A DNA stretch of 15,078 nt. Source: Candidatus Altarchaeum sp. Its GTDB lineage: Archaea > Altiarchaeota > Altiarchaeia > Altiarchaeales > Altiarchaeaceae. A model generated the notes under the pieces. It did not search any database. It was not told where the DNA came from and worked only from the letters and a program-made list of their open reading frames with translations. The position numbers were made by a program, and so were the translations under genes. Numbering within the stretch: the first letter of the stretch is position 1; the number at the start of each line of letters is the position of its first letter. Of the stretch, positions 1 through 5,631 are shown one piece after another. Location of the stretch: NCBI GenBank assembly GCA_018260755.1, contig JAGTWP010000036.1, forward strand, positions 1-15,078, read 5' to 3'.

Positions 1-62
1 GTTTATTAATTGTTTATGGTAAATTAAATTTAAATTTATGTTTTCTGTGAATAAAATGGAAC

Positions 63-152
63 TTACTTTTTAGTTAAAATTTCCAACACCTTTATGTATT
101 TTTCATCACTGAGCAGGTAATAAATGCTTGGTAATATTAAAATAATACAACA
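63..152 (-). pseudogene. possible C-terminal remnant of a small winged-helix-like regulator
   Basis: An open minus-strand frame ends at a TAA at 63-65 and reads ...PSIYYLLSDEKYIKVLEILTKK. This looks like the wing and last helix of an ArsR-type winged-helix protein. The frame continues upstream only into the 147-bp repeat element at 153-299, so no body of the gene remains. The location fits a gene truncated by the element. The match is short and judged by eye, so the family call is weak; a chance open frame is possible. Confidence 0.3.
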
Positions 153-299
153 GGTTGTAAGGAAACTAAAATTTTTGGACATCCCATATACTATAACAAT
201 ATATACGCATAAATTCTAACTTTAAAAATTGTCTAAAGTTTGCCTTTTTATATATTGTCACAATAGCAAGGGTTCATTTTTGGTAATTCTCTTACAGCC
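153..299 (+). mobile_element. MITE-like inverted-repeat element, copy 1
   Basis: This 147-bp segment recurs at 13400-13545 in the same orientation, with about 85% identity by eye. Its ends are imperfect inverted repeats: the left end is GGTTGTAAGGAAACTA and the reverse complement of the right end is GGCTGTAAGAGAATTA. Internally, ACAATATATA on the left is complementary to TATATATTGT on the right, so the whole unit could fold into one long hairpin. It has no coding capacity of note. These are properties of a miniature inverted-repeat transposable element or a repeated structured RNA. No clear target duplication flanks this copy. Confidence 0.7.
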
Positions 300-411
300 G
301 GTCAAGAGATGTTATAGAAACGATAGGAACACCTATTACCTAAAACATGCTGAGTTAGGGTTTTAGCTCTCCACCCTATTTTACTATTTCTTACTTGATA
401 AATGCCTTATT
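300..411. other. non-coding stretch with one short dyad
   Basis: No convincing gene is visible between the repeat element and the small ORF at 412-486. A short dyad, TAGGG with CCCTA around 355-379, could form a weak hairpin. It may be the eroded body of whatever followed the CcdA-like remnant. Confidence 0.4.
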
Positions 412-486
412 CTATTCATAAGTTACCAGCATTCCTAAAAGCAGGACAATTATTATGATTCCTGCTTTTGTTCTGTTTAGTTTCAT
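412..486 (-). CDS. 24-codon hydrophobic peptide, possible truncated membrane-anchored protein
   Basis: A 24-residue minus-strand ORF starts MKLNRTKAGIIIIVLLLGML and stops at TAG (412-414). It has two or three basic residues followed by a hydrophobic stretch of 13-14 residues, the pattern of a signal anchor. It begins 5 bp after the stop codon of the CcdA-like remnant upstream, an operon-like arrangement. CcdA-type genes are often followed by a secreted thioredoxin-like protein, so this could be the surviving signal anchor of such a gene whose remainder was lost. That link is inference; it could also be a genuine small membrane protein. Confidence 0.35.
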   Translation of the reverse strand: MKLNRTKAGIIIIVLLLGMLVTYE

Positions 487-491
487 CTTCA

Positions 492-662
492 TTAAAAGAT
501 GAGCATGTAGATTCCGATTGCAATGAATATTACGCAGATAAATTTTCTCAATATTTTTTCAAGTTTGGAAACATTCTGTATATGTTTGTTGATTTGTTTT
601 GAACCGAAATAAAACAAGCCTGCAAAAACAAGAACAGAAATTCCGGTTCCAAGGCCATAAAA
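492..662 (-). pseudogene. C-terminal remnant of a CcdA/DsbD-like membrane transporter
   Basis: The minus-strand frame ending at 492 finishes with a recognisable CcdA-family C-terminus. It starts near YGLGTGISVLVFAGLFYFGS, continues with a basic loop (KQINKHIQNVSKLEKILRK) and ends with a last membrane helix (FICVIFIAIGIYMLIF). The open frame extends upstream to 779, but the added residues are low-complexity Phe/Ile/Tyr/Leu from AT-rich DNA and overlap the end of the 767-2557 gene. The usual N-terminal half with its membrane cysteine is missing, so I call it a truncated gene. It is a different CcdA lineage from its full-length neighbour, whose last helices are not of this type. Confidence 0.5.
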
Positions 663-766
663 TAAATGCAAAAAAATAAATAAAAAATAAATAGAAAAAG
701 ACAAATAGAAAATAAAAATATAGTCAAAAATATAGTCAAAATGCAAAATTAAAGAATATACCAAAT

Positions 767-2557
767 TTAATCGCAGCAATGGTCAAGCATTTCCCTTAAA
801 CTTTTTTTCTCTTCTTTTTTCCCTGTTTCTTCTTCCTTTACCGTTTCTTCTTTTTTTATTTCATCCTTCTTTATCTCTTTCTTAAATTTTTCCTTTTTCT
901 TTGAAATTTCCTTAATTTCAAAATTTTTCAATACGATTATTCCGTCCATTACAAACAAAAGCAAAATCAGAAGCAGGAACTCAAATTTATAGTCAATAAG
1001 CAGCGCATAAATTAATGTTATTCCAAAAACCGTTATGAATATTGTGAATAGTCCGAAATACTTAAAGTTAAATTTTTTGAATTCTTCCCATATCCCGGTA
1101 AGCGACATTCCGACTAATGCGGCAATTAAAATTTTCGGAACATCAGCCCCGAGCATATAAAAGAATGTAAGGAAAATCCATGCCAAAGCGCAGGCATAAC
1201 AATATGCACAATACCATATATTAATTCGTTTTTTAACGATTGGCCGCAAAATTGAAAATGTGATAAACAGGGCAATTATTGAAATGATGGCAAGGATGAA
1301 AAATTCGGCATAAGAAAAGGTAATTGGCAGCACAATGTTGAAATTTAAAAATTTAAAAATTTCGTTAATTAAAATTACCGCTAAAATTAACATAAGCCAT
1401 CCTGATAAATATCTCATGAGCCAGGACTCTTCGGTTTTCGTTTTAAAAATTTTGGATAAATTTCTTCCGAATAAAGGAAAAGCTAAAATTATAATCAAGG
1501 GAAGGACAAATATTAAATTATATATTGCCAAAAGTAAAATTCCGTAGTTAAAGTCCATAGTGTTCAAAACCGTCAAAATTCCCAGATACACCTGTCCCGT
1601 GCATGGAAGTTCAACCATCGCCACAAGGATTCCCAGAATAATTACCGCCGGCAACGTTCCTTTTTTCATATATTTTTCAAGCATTCCTTTCGTTGACTTC
1701 GGAATTGAAAGAAATAAGTTTTCCTTACTCTTTTTTAATGATACATAAGTATCTCTAAAAGCGAGCAAAACGCCGATTAACAGAATTATAATAATCAAGG
1801 CGTCAACAAAAATTATAAAGCCGAGATTGTTGATAAAATTTATAAATTTTAATATTCCGATTCCTGCGATGAAATATGTAAGATAAACCGAGATAATATA
1901 AATTAATCCGTAAATTGCAACTCGCCGCCTTGAAAAATTTGCCGAAGAAATCATAAATGTAATAAAAATGATTAAAACACCCATCGCACAGGGATTAATT
2001 GAATCAACAATTGCAGCGCCAATTACAGTTAAAATTGTGAGCGGTGGAGGTGGTGACGAAGCAGTGCTGCAATTTCTTTTATATGTCTCTGCATGTATAT
2101 CGTTTTCTTTTGCAAATTTAATAGCGTCCTTTAAATTTTTACCGATTGATTCATCTCCGATTAATGCCAAGTCACCGACAAAAATCACAGGTACGCCGGA
2201 TTCATTTGCAGGAATACAATATCTTTTTTCAAAGTCCCTTAAAAGAATCTGGTTACTTGCATTATGAAATACCTCATAACTTTTAAATGAAATATCACAT
2301 TGTGTACATATTGCCTTTACCATCGGTTCTATTGCCGCACAATGAAGGCATCCTTCCCCGTAAAAAAAGTAGATTGATATATTTTTGCATGTGGGATTTG
2401 AATTGCCTGAATTGTTTAGCTCGCTTAAATTTACATCACTGAAATTACTTGAAATATCCGAAGCTGAAACACTTAAATTTGAAATCAACAAAATTAACAG
2501 CAGTGCAAGTGCCGATGCAAAAGGCAGTACATCTATCTTTTTTTGTCTTTTAGTCAT
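767..2557 (-). CDS. thioredoxin-CcdA fusion membrane protein with an extra cysteine-rich membrane domain
   Basis: A 596-residue minus-strand protein built from three parts. An N-terminal membrane or signal segment (about 11-32) is followed by a thioredoxin-like domain (about 57-160) with the redox motif CLHC (C70, C73) and a GVP cis-proline motif (121-123). A CcdA domain (about 172-405) carries the family's paired membrane cysteines in DSINPC (C190) and ELPCTG (C319). A further region of about five membrane helices (415-545) includes a CxxCxxC cluster (C450, C453, C456), then a Lys/Glu-rich tail ending in CCD. CcdA/DsbD proteins pass electrons from cytoplasmic thioredoxin across the membrane to an extracytoplasmic thioredoxin; here the acceptor appears fused. 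Residues and order are seen, electron transfer is family knowledge, and the role of the extra domain is unknown. The start lies 21 bp downstream of tRNA-Gly, so the two may share a transcript. Confidence 0.85.
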   Translation of the reverse strand: MTKRQKKIDVLPFASALALLLILLISNLSVSASDISSNFSDVNLSELNNSGNSNPTCKNISIYFFYGEGCLHCAAIEPMVKAICTQCDISFKSYEVFHNASNQILLRDFEKRYCIPANESGVPVIFVGDLALIGDESIGKNLKDAIKFAKENDIHAETYKRNCSTASSPPPPLTILTVIGAAIVDSINPCAMGVLIIFITFMISSANFSRRRVAIYGLIYIISVYLTYFIAGIGILKFINFINNLGFIIFVDALIIIILLIGVLLAFRDTYVSLKKSKENLFLSIPKSTKGMLEKYMKKGTLPAVIILGILVAMVELPCTGQVYLGILTVLNTMDFNYGILLLAIYNLIFVLPLIIILAFPLFGRNLSKIFKTKTEESWLMRYLSGWLMLILAVILINEIFKFLNFNIVLPITFSYAEFFILAIISIIALFITFSILRPIVKKRINIWYCAYCYACALAWIFLTFFYMLGADVPKILIAALVGMSLTGIWEEFKKFNFKYFGLFTIFITVFGITLIYALLIDYKFEFLLLILLLFVMDGIIVLKNFEIKEISKKKEKFKKEIKKDEIKKEETVKEEETGKKEEKKSLREMLDHCCD

Positions 2558-2578
2558 TTGGTTTATCTTTTAATTTAA

Positions 2579-2649
2579 TGCGCTCGCCGGGATTCGGACC
2601 CGAGTTTTCGACTTGGGAAGCCGAAGTCCTACCACTAGACTACAAGCGC
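2579..2649 (-). tRNA. tRNA-Gly(CCC)
   Basis: A 71-nt minus-strand cloverleaf. The acceptor stem pairs GCGCTTG with CGAGCGC, the D stem GTCT with GGAC, the anticodon stem TCGGC with GTCGA around the loop TTCCCAA, and the T stem TCGGG with CCCGG around the loop TCCGAAT. The anticodon is CCC and the discriminator base is A. No CCA is encoded and no intron is present. It lies between the nitrilase gene (stop 24 bp upstream) and the Trx-CcdA gene. Confidence 0.93.
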
Positions 2650-2669
2650 GTTTATCGTATTTATTAAAG

Positions 2670-2681
2670 CATATTATAAAA
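2670..2681 (-). promoter_or_regulatory. TATA-like box for tRNA-Gly
   Basis: On the minus strand this reads TTTTATAATATG, centred about 26 nt upstream of the first base of tRNA-Gly, the standard archaeal TATA-to-start distance. It overlaps the stop codon of the nitrilase gene (2674-2676). Confidence 0.5.
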
Positions 2682-3441
2682 TTACAACATCATCTAAAAA
2701 TTTATACTTATCTCTGAGCTTTCTTACCTTTTTAATATTGAGCTCGAACTCAAAAATTTTCCCCTCCTTAAAGTCCTTTGTTTTTCTCTTAACTAAATTT
2801 CCCCACGGGTCATAGCAGGAGGTATTTCCAAATTTCCCGTCAATATAATTATTGTGAATTTCATTTGCATTCACTCCTGCGACATAGCATAAATTTTCTA
2901 TTGCACGCGCCTTCAAAAGTGCCTTCCAGTGTTCTTTTCTTTCATCTGGAAAATTTGCTGGAACAATGATTATTTCCGCACCCTGCTTCATAATTTCTCT
3001 TGCAGTTTCGGGAAATCTTAAATCATAGCAAATCATAAATCCTATTTTGGTTTTAAATTTAGTCCTTTTAAATTCACAGGCAAAAATTTGATCACCTGCC
3101 GAATAGTAAAGGTGTTCATCGCCGTATTTAAAAAGATGGATCTTCCTGTATTCTCCGATTAATTTTCCGCTGTCATAAACAATGACAGTATCAAACGGTT
3201 TATTTCTGCAGCCATTATTTTTCTCTGTGATCCCGCCGATGATCAAAATTTTTCTTTTCTTTGAAATTTCTTTAAGGGTCTGGAAACTCATTCCGCTATA
3301 TTTATTTTCTGCAAAATATAAAGAATGCCTGCTAAACCCTGTTGTGAATAATTCCGGCAGGACAATAATATCTCCTTCACATTTTCCGGCCAGTTCCGCA
3401 GCATTTTCTAAATTTCCCACCACATCTTCATAGATATTCAT
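2674..3441 (-). CDS. omega-amidase-like carbon-nitrogen hydrolase, 5' end rearranged
   Basis: A nitrilase-superfamily amidohydrolase with the catalytic triad visible: E30 (VLPELFTTGF), K100 (EYRKIHLF) and C138 (ICYDLRFPE), plus E109 in DEHLYYSAG. The motifs DEHLYYSAG and HWKALLKARAIENLCYVAG resemble bacterial YafV-type omega-amidases, which hydrolyse 2-oxoglutaramate or 2-oxosuccinamate, part of glutamine transamination and methylthio-oxoacid recycling. The substrate here is inferred. The ATG at 3441 gives 255 residues and lacks the usual first beta strand. That strand (MAQNLKISAIQ) is encoded at 3604-3572, directly before a second copy of MNIYEDV. A 130-bp insertion made of inverted and direct duplications separates the two. 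The ancestral gene therefore probably started at 3604; whether this shortened form is active is doubtful. Confidence 0.82.
   Translation of the reverse strand: MNIYEDVVGNLENAAELAGKCEGDIIVLPELFTTGFSRHSLYFAENKYSGMSFQTLKEISKKRKILIIGGITEKNNGCRNKPFDTVIVYDSGKLIGEYRKIHLFKYGDEHLYYSAGDQIFACEFKRTKFKTKIGFMICYDLRFPETAREIMKQGAEIIIVPANFPDERKEHWKALLKARAIENLCYVAGVNANEIHNNYIDGKFGNTSCYDPWGNLVKRKTKDFKEGKIFEFELNIKKVRKLRDKYKFLDDVVIL
3257..3353 (+). repeat. left arm of a perfect 97-bp inverted duplication
   Basis: This segment of the nitrilase gene is the exact reverse complement of 3454-3550. I compared the two arms base by base and found no mismatch. It is the presumed source, since it lies inside conserved coding sequence. 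Confidence 0.95.
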
Positions 3442-3457
3442 CTGAATTGCCGAAATT
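3421..3457 (+). repeat. 37-bp direct repeat, copy 1
   Basis: Identical to 3551-3587. It encodes, on the minus strand, the junction around AIQMNIYEDV of the nitrilase. It ends where the inverted arm begins, sharing the bases AATT with it. Confidence 0.95.
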
Positions 3458-3550
3458 ATTCACAACAGGGTTTAGCAGGCATTCTTTATATTTTGCAGAA
3501 AATAAATATAGCGGAATGAGTTTCCAGACCCTTAAAGAAATTTCAAAGAA
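3454..3550 (+). repeat. right arm of the 97-bp inverted duplication
   Basis: Exact reverse complement of 3257-3353, inserted between the two copies of the 37-bp direct repeat. In the minus direction, reading from the ATG at 3604 runs into this arm, adds non-native residues and meets a stop, so the long start cannot produce the full enzyme. Confidence 0.95.
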
Positions 3551-3604
3551 CACATCTTCATAGATATTCATCTGAATTGCCGAAATTTTTAAATTTTGAG
3601 CCAT
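3551..3604 (-). pseudogene. displaced N-terminus of the nitrilase gene
   Basis: The minus strand encodes MAQNLKISAIQMNIYEDV from an ATG at 3604. The first eleven residues form the missing beta-1 strand of the nitrilase fold and the rest repeats the start of the ORF at 3441. It then reads into the inverted duplication. Positions 3551-3587 are the second copy of the 37-bp direct repeat. Confidence 0.8.
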
Positions 3605-3732
3605 ATTAAATCTTTGATTTCAATCTTAATTTTAGCCAAAAGTAATTATTAAAAGTAAATTTAAAAGTAATAAAAATAATAAATTTAAAAGTAATAAAAA
3701 AATTATTAAACCAATAAACAAATAAATTTAAT
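3605..3732. other. AT-rich intergenic spacer with a 20-bp direct repeat
   Basis: The sequence AAATTTAAAAGTAATAAAAA occurs at 3657-3676 and again at 3681-3700. The spacer must hold the divergent promoters of the nitrilase gene and tRNA-Met; AATTATTAAA around 3701-3710 lies at the right distance from the tRNA to be its TATA box. Confidence 0.5.
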
Positions 3733-3829
3733 GCCGAGGTAGCTCAGTTGGTTGGAGCGCCAGACTCATAAGTATAACTAATGGCGCTGAGATATCTGGA
3801 GGTCGTGTGTTCAAGTCACGCCCTCGGCA
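3733..3829 (+). tRNA. elongator tRNA-Met(CAT) with a 23-nt intron
   Basis: The mature 74-nt cloverleaf has acceptor GCCGAGG/CCTCGGC, D stem GCTC/GAGC, anticodon stem CCAGA/TCTGG and T stem GTGTG/CACGC, with discriminator A and no encoded CCA. The anticodon CAT is at 3767-3769. The overall sequence matches archaeal elongator tRNA-Met rather than the initiator, which starts with A, or tRNA-Ile2. The intron (3771-3793) sits after A37. CTCA at 3765-3768 pairs with TGAG at 3788-3791, giving a 4-bp helix flanked by the 3-nt bulges TAA and ATA; cutting after the second base of each bulge gives exactly the 37/38 junction. The inner helix is weak, so this is a relaxed bulge-helix-bulge. The last 14 bases overlap the convergent trm5-like gene. 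Confidence 0.9.
3771..3793 (+). other. tRNA-Met intron (relaxed BHB)
   Basis: A 23-nt intron between tRNA positions 37 and 38, the canonical archaeal site, to be removed by the splicing endonuclease. The boundaries are fixed by the bulge-helix-bulge geometry. Confidence 0.85.
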
Positions 3830-4658
3830 AATTTTTTATCTTCAAATCAACACACACACGATCAACTCCCGGACCATAAGCACCACAGGCAACAACATCT
3901 AAAATTTCTGTCTCATAACCCAAATTTTCACACTGTTTTTTAACTTCTTCCGCAAAAATTTCCTTATTATCCGAAAAGCCATAGTAATGAATAATTCCTC
4001 CTTCATTTATTGTATTTAGTGCTGTATCCAAAAAATTTCCTGCATCCTTTGGCAAAGGCATAATTATTCTGTCAAATTTCATTCCGAGTTTTGGTGTTTC
4101 GGTTTTGACATCTCCTAATATGCACCTAACATTTACTTTGTTAATTCGCACATTCTCAACCATATATTTGTAGCCTGCAGGATTTAATTCAATTGCATAA
4201 ATTTCAACATTTTTCTTTTCTGTTTTTTTCGTCCTCGCAATTAAAACCGGATAAGGTCCGGCACCTGCAAACATAACCAAAATTTTTTCTCCTTCTTTCG
4301 CCTGCTGTGCTATTCTGAGCCTTTCGTTTCCGAGACGCTCTGAAAAATATACATCTTCAACATTTAGCAGATATCTGCACCCGAATTCCGTATGTATTGT
4401 TTCCTTTCTGTTCTCTCCTGCAATTATTTCAAGTTTTCTTGTTCTGTATTCTCCTTCAAAAATTCCTGCTTTGGCAGCAACAACCTTAATGTGTTTAAAA
4501 TTTAGCACTGCTTTTCCTATTTCTTTTTTCTTTGCTTCAAGTTCCAGAGGAATTTCAATTATGGCAATATCCCCTATGACATCAAATGCTCTGTTCATTA
4601 ATTTAATTTCATCGTCGGTTAAAATTTCCCCCAAAAATATTTTTAAGGATTGTTTCAT
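3816..4658 (-). CDS. trm5: Trm5-type tRNA (guanine37-N1)-methyltransferase, short form
   Basis: A 280-residue class I SAM-dependent methyltransferase. The N-terminal part has the Trm5 D2-domain signature FDVIGDIAIIEIP (25-37) and YFSERLGNERLRIA (104-117). The catalytic domain has the SAM-binding loop FAGAGPYP (130-137), the acidic ELNP (157-160) and DRIIMPLPKDA (196-206). Trm5 enzymes methylate N1 of G37 next to the anticodon, which prevents +1 frameshifting and is the first step to wyosine-type bases in tRNA-Phe. The protein is shorter than the roughly 336-residue Methanocaldococcus enzyme, consistent with loss of the N-terminal D1 tRNA-recognition domain. The position of the usual Asn-Leu-Pro motif reads Pro-Leu-Pro. 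Its last codons (Pro-Arg-Ala-stop) lie antisense within tRNA-Met. It could be a Taw22-like or other Trm5 subtype. Confidence 0.85.
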   Translation of the reverse strand: MKQSLKIFLGEILTDDEIKLMNRAFDVIGDIAIIEIPLELEAKKKEIGKAVLNFKHIKVVAAKAGIFEGEYRTRKLEIIAGENRKETIHTEFGCRYLLNVEDVYFSERLGNERLRIAQQAKEGEKILVMFAGAGPYPVLIARTKKTEKKNVEIYAIELNPAGYKYMVENVRINKVNVRCILGDVKTETPKLGMKFDRIIMPLPKDAGNFLDTALNTINEGGIIHYYGFSDNKEIFAEEVKKQCENLGYETEILDVVACGAYGPGVDRVCVDLKIKNLPRA

Positions 4659-4780
4659 TGTTGTTTGTACATATCAATAAAATTAGGTGTAAAACAAATA
4701 AAATTGCATACAAAGAATTTAAATTATTTATTATCTAAGTCTAATTTATATTGCTGAATAAAAATTAAAATTTAATAAAT

Positions 4781-4900
4781 CAAAATTTTTAAAAATTTAA
4801 TACAAAATTTAAAAATAATTAAATTAAAATCAAAATTTTTAAAAATTTAATACAAAATTTAAAAATAATTAAATTAAAATCAAAATTTAAAAATTTAATT
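4781..4900 (+). repeat. 50-bp tandem repeat, 2.4 copies
   Basis: The unit starting CAAAATTTTTAAAAATTTAA is identical at 4781-4830 and 4831-4880, followed by a partial, slightly diverged third copy from 4881. It is built from AAATTT blocks and is probably a recent tandem duplication in the spacer; it could bend DNA. Confidence 0.9.
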
Positions 4901-4901
4901 A

Positions 4902-4942
4902 AAAATTTAAAATAATTTCGCTACGCTCAAATATTTATAAAA
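4902..4942 (+). promoter_or_regulatory. promoter region of atpD with shared upstream element
   Basis: A TATA-like box ATATTTATAAAA (4931-4942) is centred about 26 nt before the ATG at 4962, predicting a leaderless transcript. Directly upstream lies ATTTCGCTACGCTCAAAT, within a block closely matching 7406-7443 in front of the S27e gene. Confidence 0.55.
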
Positions 4943-4961
4943 ATACATAAATTTTTTAAAA

Positions 4962-5612
4962 ATGGCAAAACAAGTAAGTTCGACACGGATGGAACTGCTC
5001 AGGATAAAGCAAAAAACAAAATTAGCACAAAAGGGACACAGTTTGCTTAAAAAGAAAAGAGATGCTTTAATGATGGAACTTTTTAAAATTGCAAAGAATA
5101 TGGCAGATGTCAGGCCGAAAATTTATGAAAATATAAAAAGCGGGCGGCAGTCAATAATAACCGCACAGGCGATGGGGGGCCCCCTGGAAGTGAAAACAAT
5201 CGGTGACTCTGCCGGCGAGATGCCTGAATTAAATATAATTTATGAATCAGTCGGGGGTGTTAAACTTCCGAAGATAAATTTTGACAGAGCGAAGATGGGG
5301 AAAATTGAATATGGTGTTGTAATGACATCTTCATCAATAGATAATTGTGTGGATAAATTTGAAAGAATAAAAGAAGATATGTTATTACTTATTCAGACAG
5401 AGGAAACTATAAAACGATTGGCACAAGAGGTTATAAAAACAAAGAGAAGAGTAAATTCCCTTGAACACATATTAATTCCGGACCTGCAAAAAACACAAAA
5501 AGTCATAAAGGCAAAACTTGAAGAGGCGGAAAGGGAAAATTTCTTTAGATTGAAGATGGTTAAGAAAAAGTCGGAAAGAAAAGCAAAAGTCGGAAAGAAA
5601 AGCAAAAGATAA
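4962..5612 (+). CDS. atpD: V/A-type ATP synthase subunit D
   Basis: A 216-residue protein of the usual length for archaeal ATPase subunit D, the central-stalk shaft that rotates inside the A3B3 catalytic head and couples proton or sodium flow to ATP synthesis. The N-terminus (STRMELLRIKQKTKLAQKGH, then SLLKKKRDALMMELF) and C-terminal helix (RRVNSLEHILIPDLQKT) are the conserved coiled-coil halves. No other ATPase subunit lies in the window, so subunit D is separated from the rest of the complex. It probably shares a transcript with the GXGXG protein 19 bp downstream. The last codons contain a 19-bp tandem duplication (about 5567-5604). This shifts the reading frame of the repeat and produces a very basic tail (KKKSERKAKVGKKSKR), so the tail may be recent. 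Confidence 0.95.
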   Translation: MAKQVSSTRMELLRIKQKTKLAQKGHSLLKKKRDALMMELFKIAKNMADVRPKIYENIKSGRQSIITAQAMGGPLEVKTIGDSAGEMPELNIIYESVGGVKLPKINFDRAKMGKIEYGVVMTSSSIDNCVDKFERIKEDMLLLIQTEETIKRLAQEVIKTKRRVNSLEHILIPDLQKTQKVIKAKLEEAERENFFRLKMVKKKSERKAKVGKKSKR

Positions 5613-5631
5613 TAAGAGCAGATAAGAACAG

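Larger units (their letters stand above)
4659..4961. other. AT-rich divergent intergenic region between trm5 and atpD
   Basis: About 300 bp of nearly pure A/T with no gene. It contains the 50-bp tandem repeat (4781-4880) and, next to atpD, the dyad and TATA-like promoter element at 4902-4942. The trm5 promoter must lie near 4680-4740, but no clear box stands out. Confidence 0.6.

Noticed and set aside
300-420. A tRNA-like or C/D-like RNA after the first repeat element
   Set aside because: CTGA and a short TAGGG/CCCTA dyad are present, but no cloverleaf or complete C/D box arrangement could be built.
663-779. N-terminal half of the frame ending at 492
   Set aside because: The residues are low-complexity Phe/Ile/Tyr from AT-rich DNA (repeated DYIF) and overlap the end of the Trx-CcdA gene; only the C-terminal part resembles a real protein.
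4781-4900. Replication origin iterons
   Set aside because: The repeats are plain AT-rich tandem copies with no GC-containing origin-box sequence and no cdc6/orc1 gene nearby.
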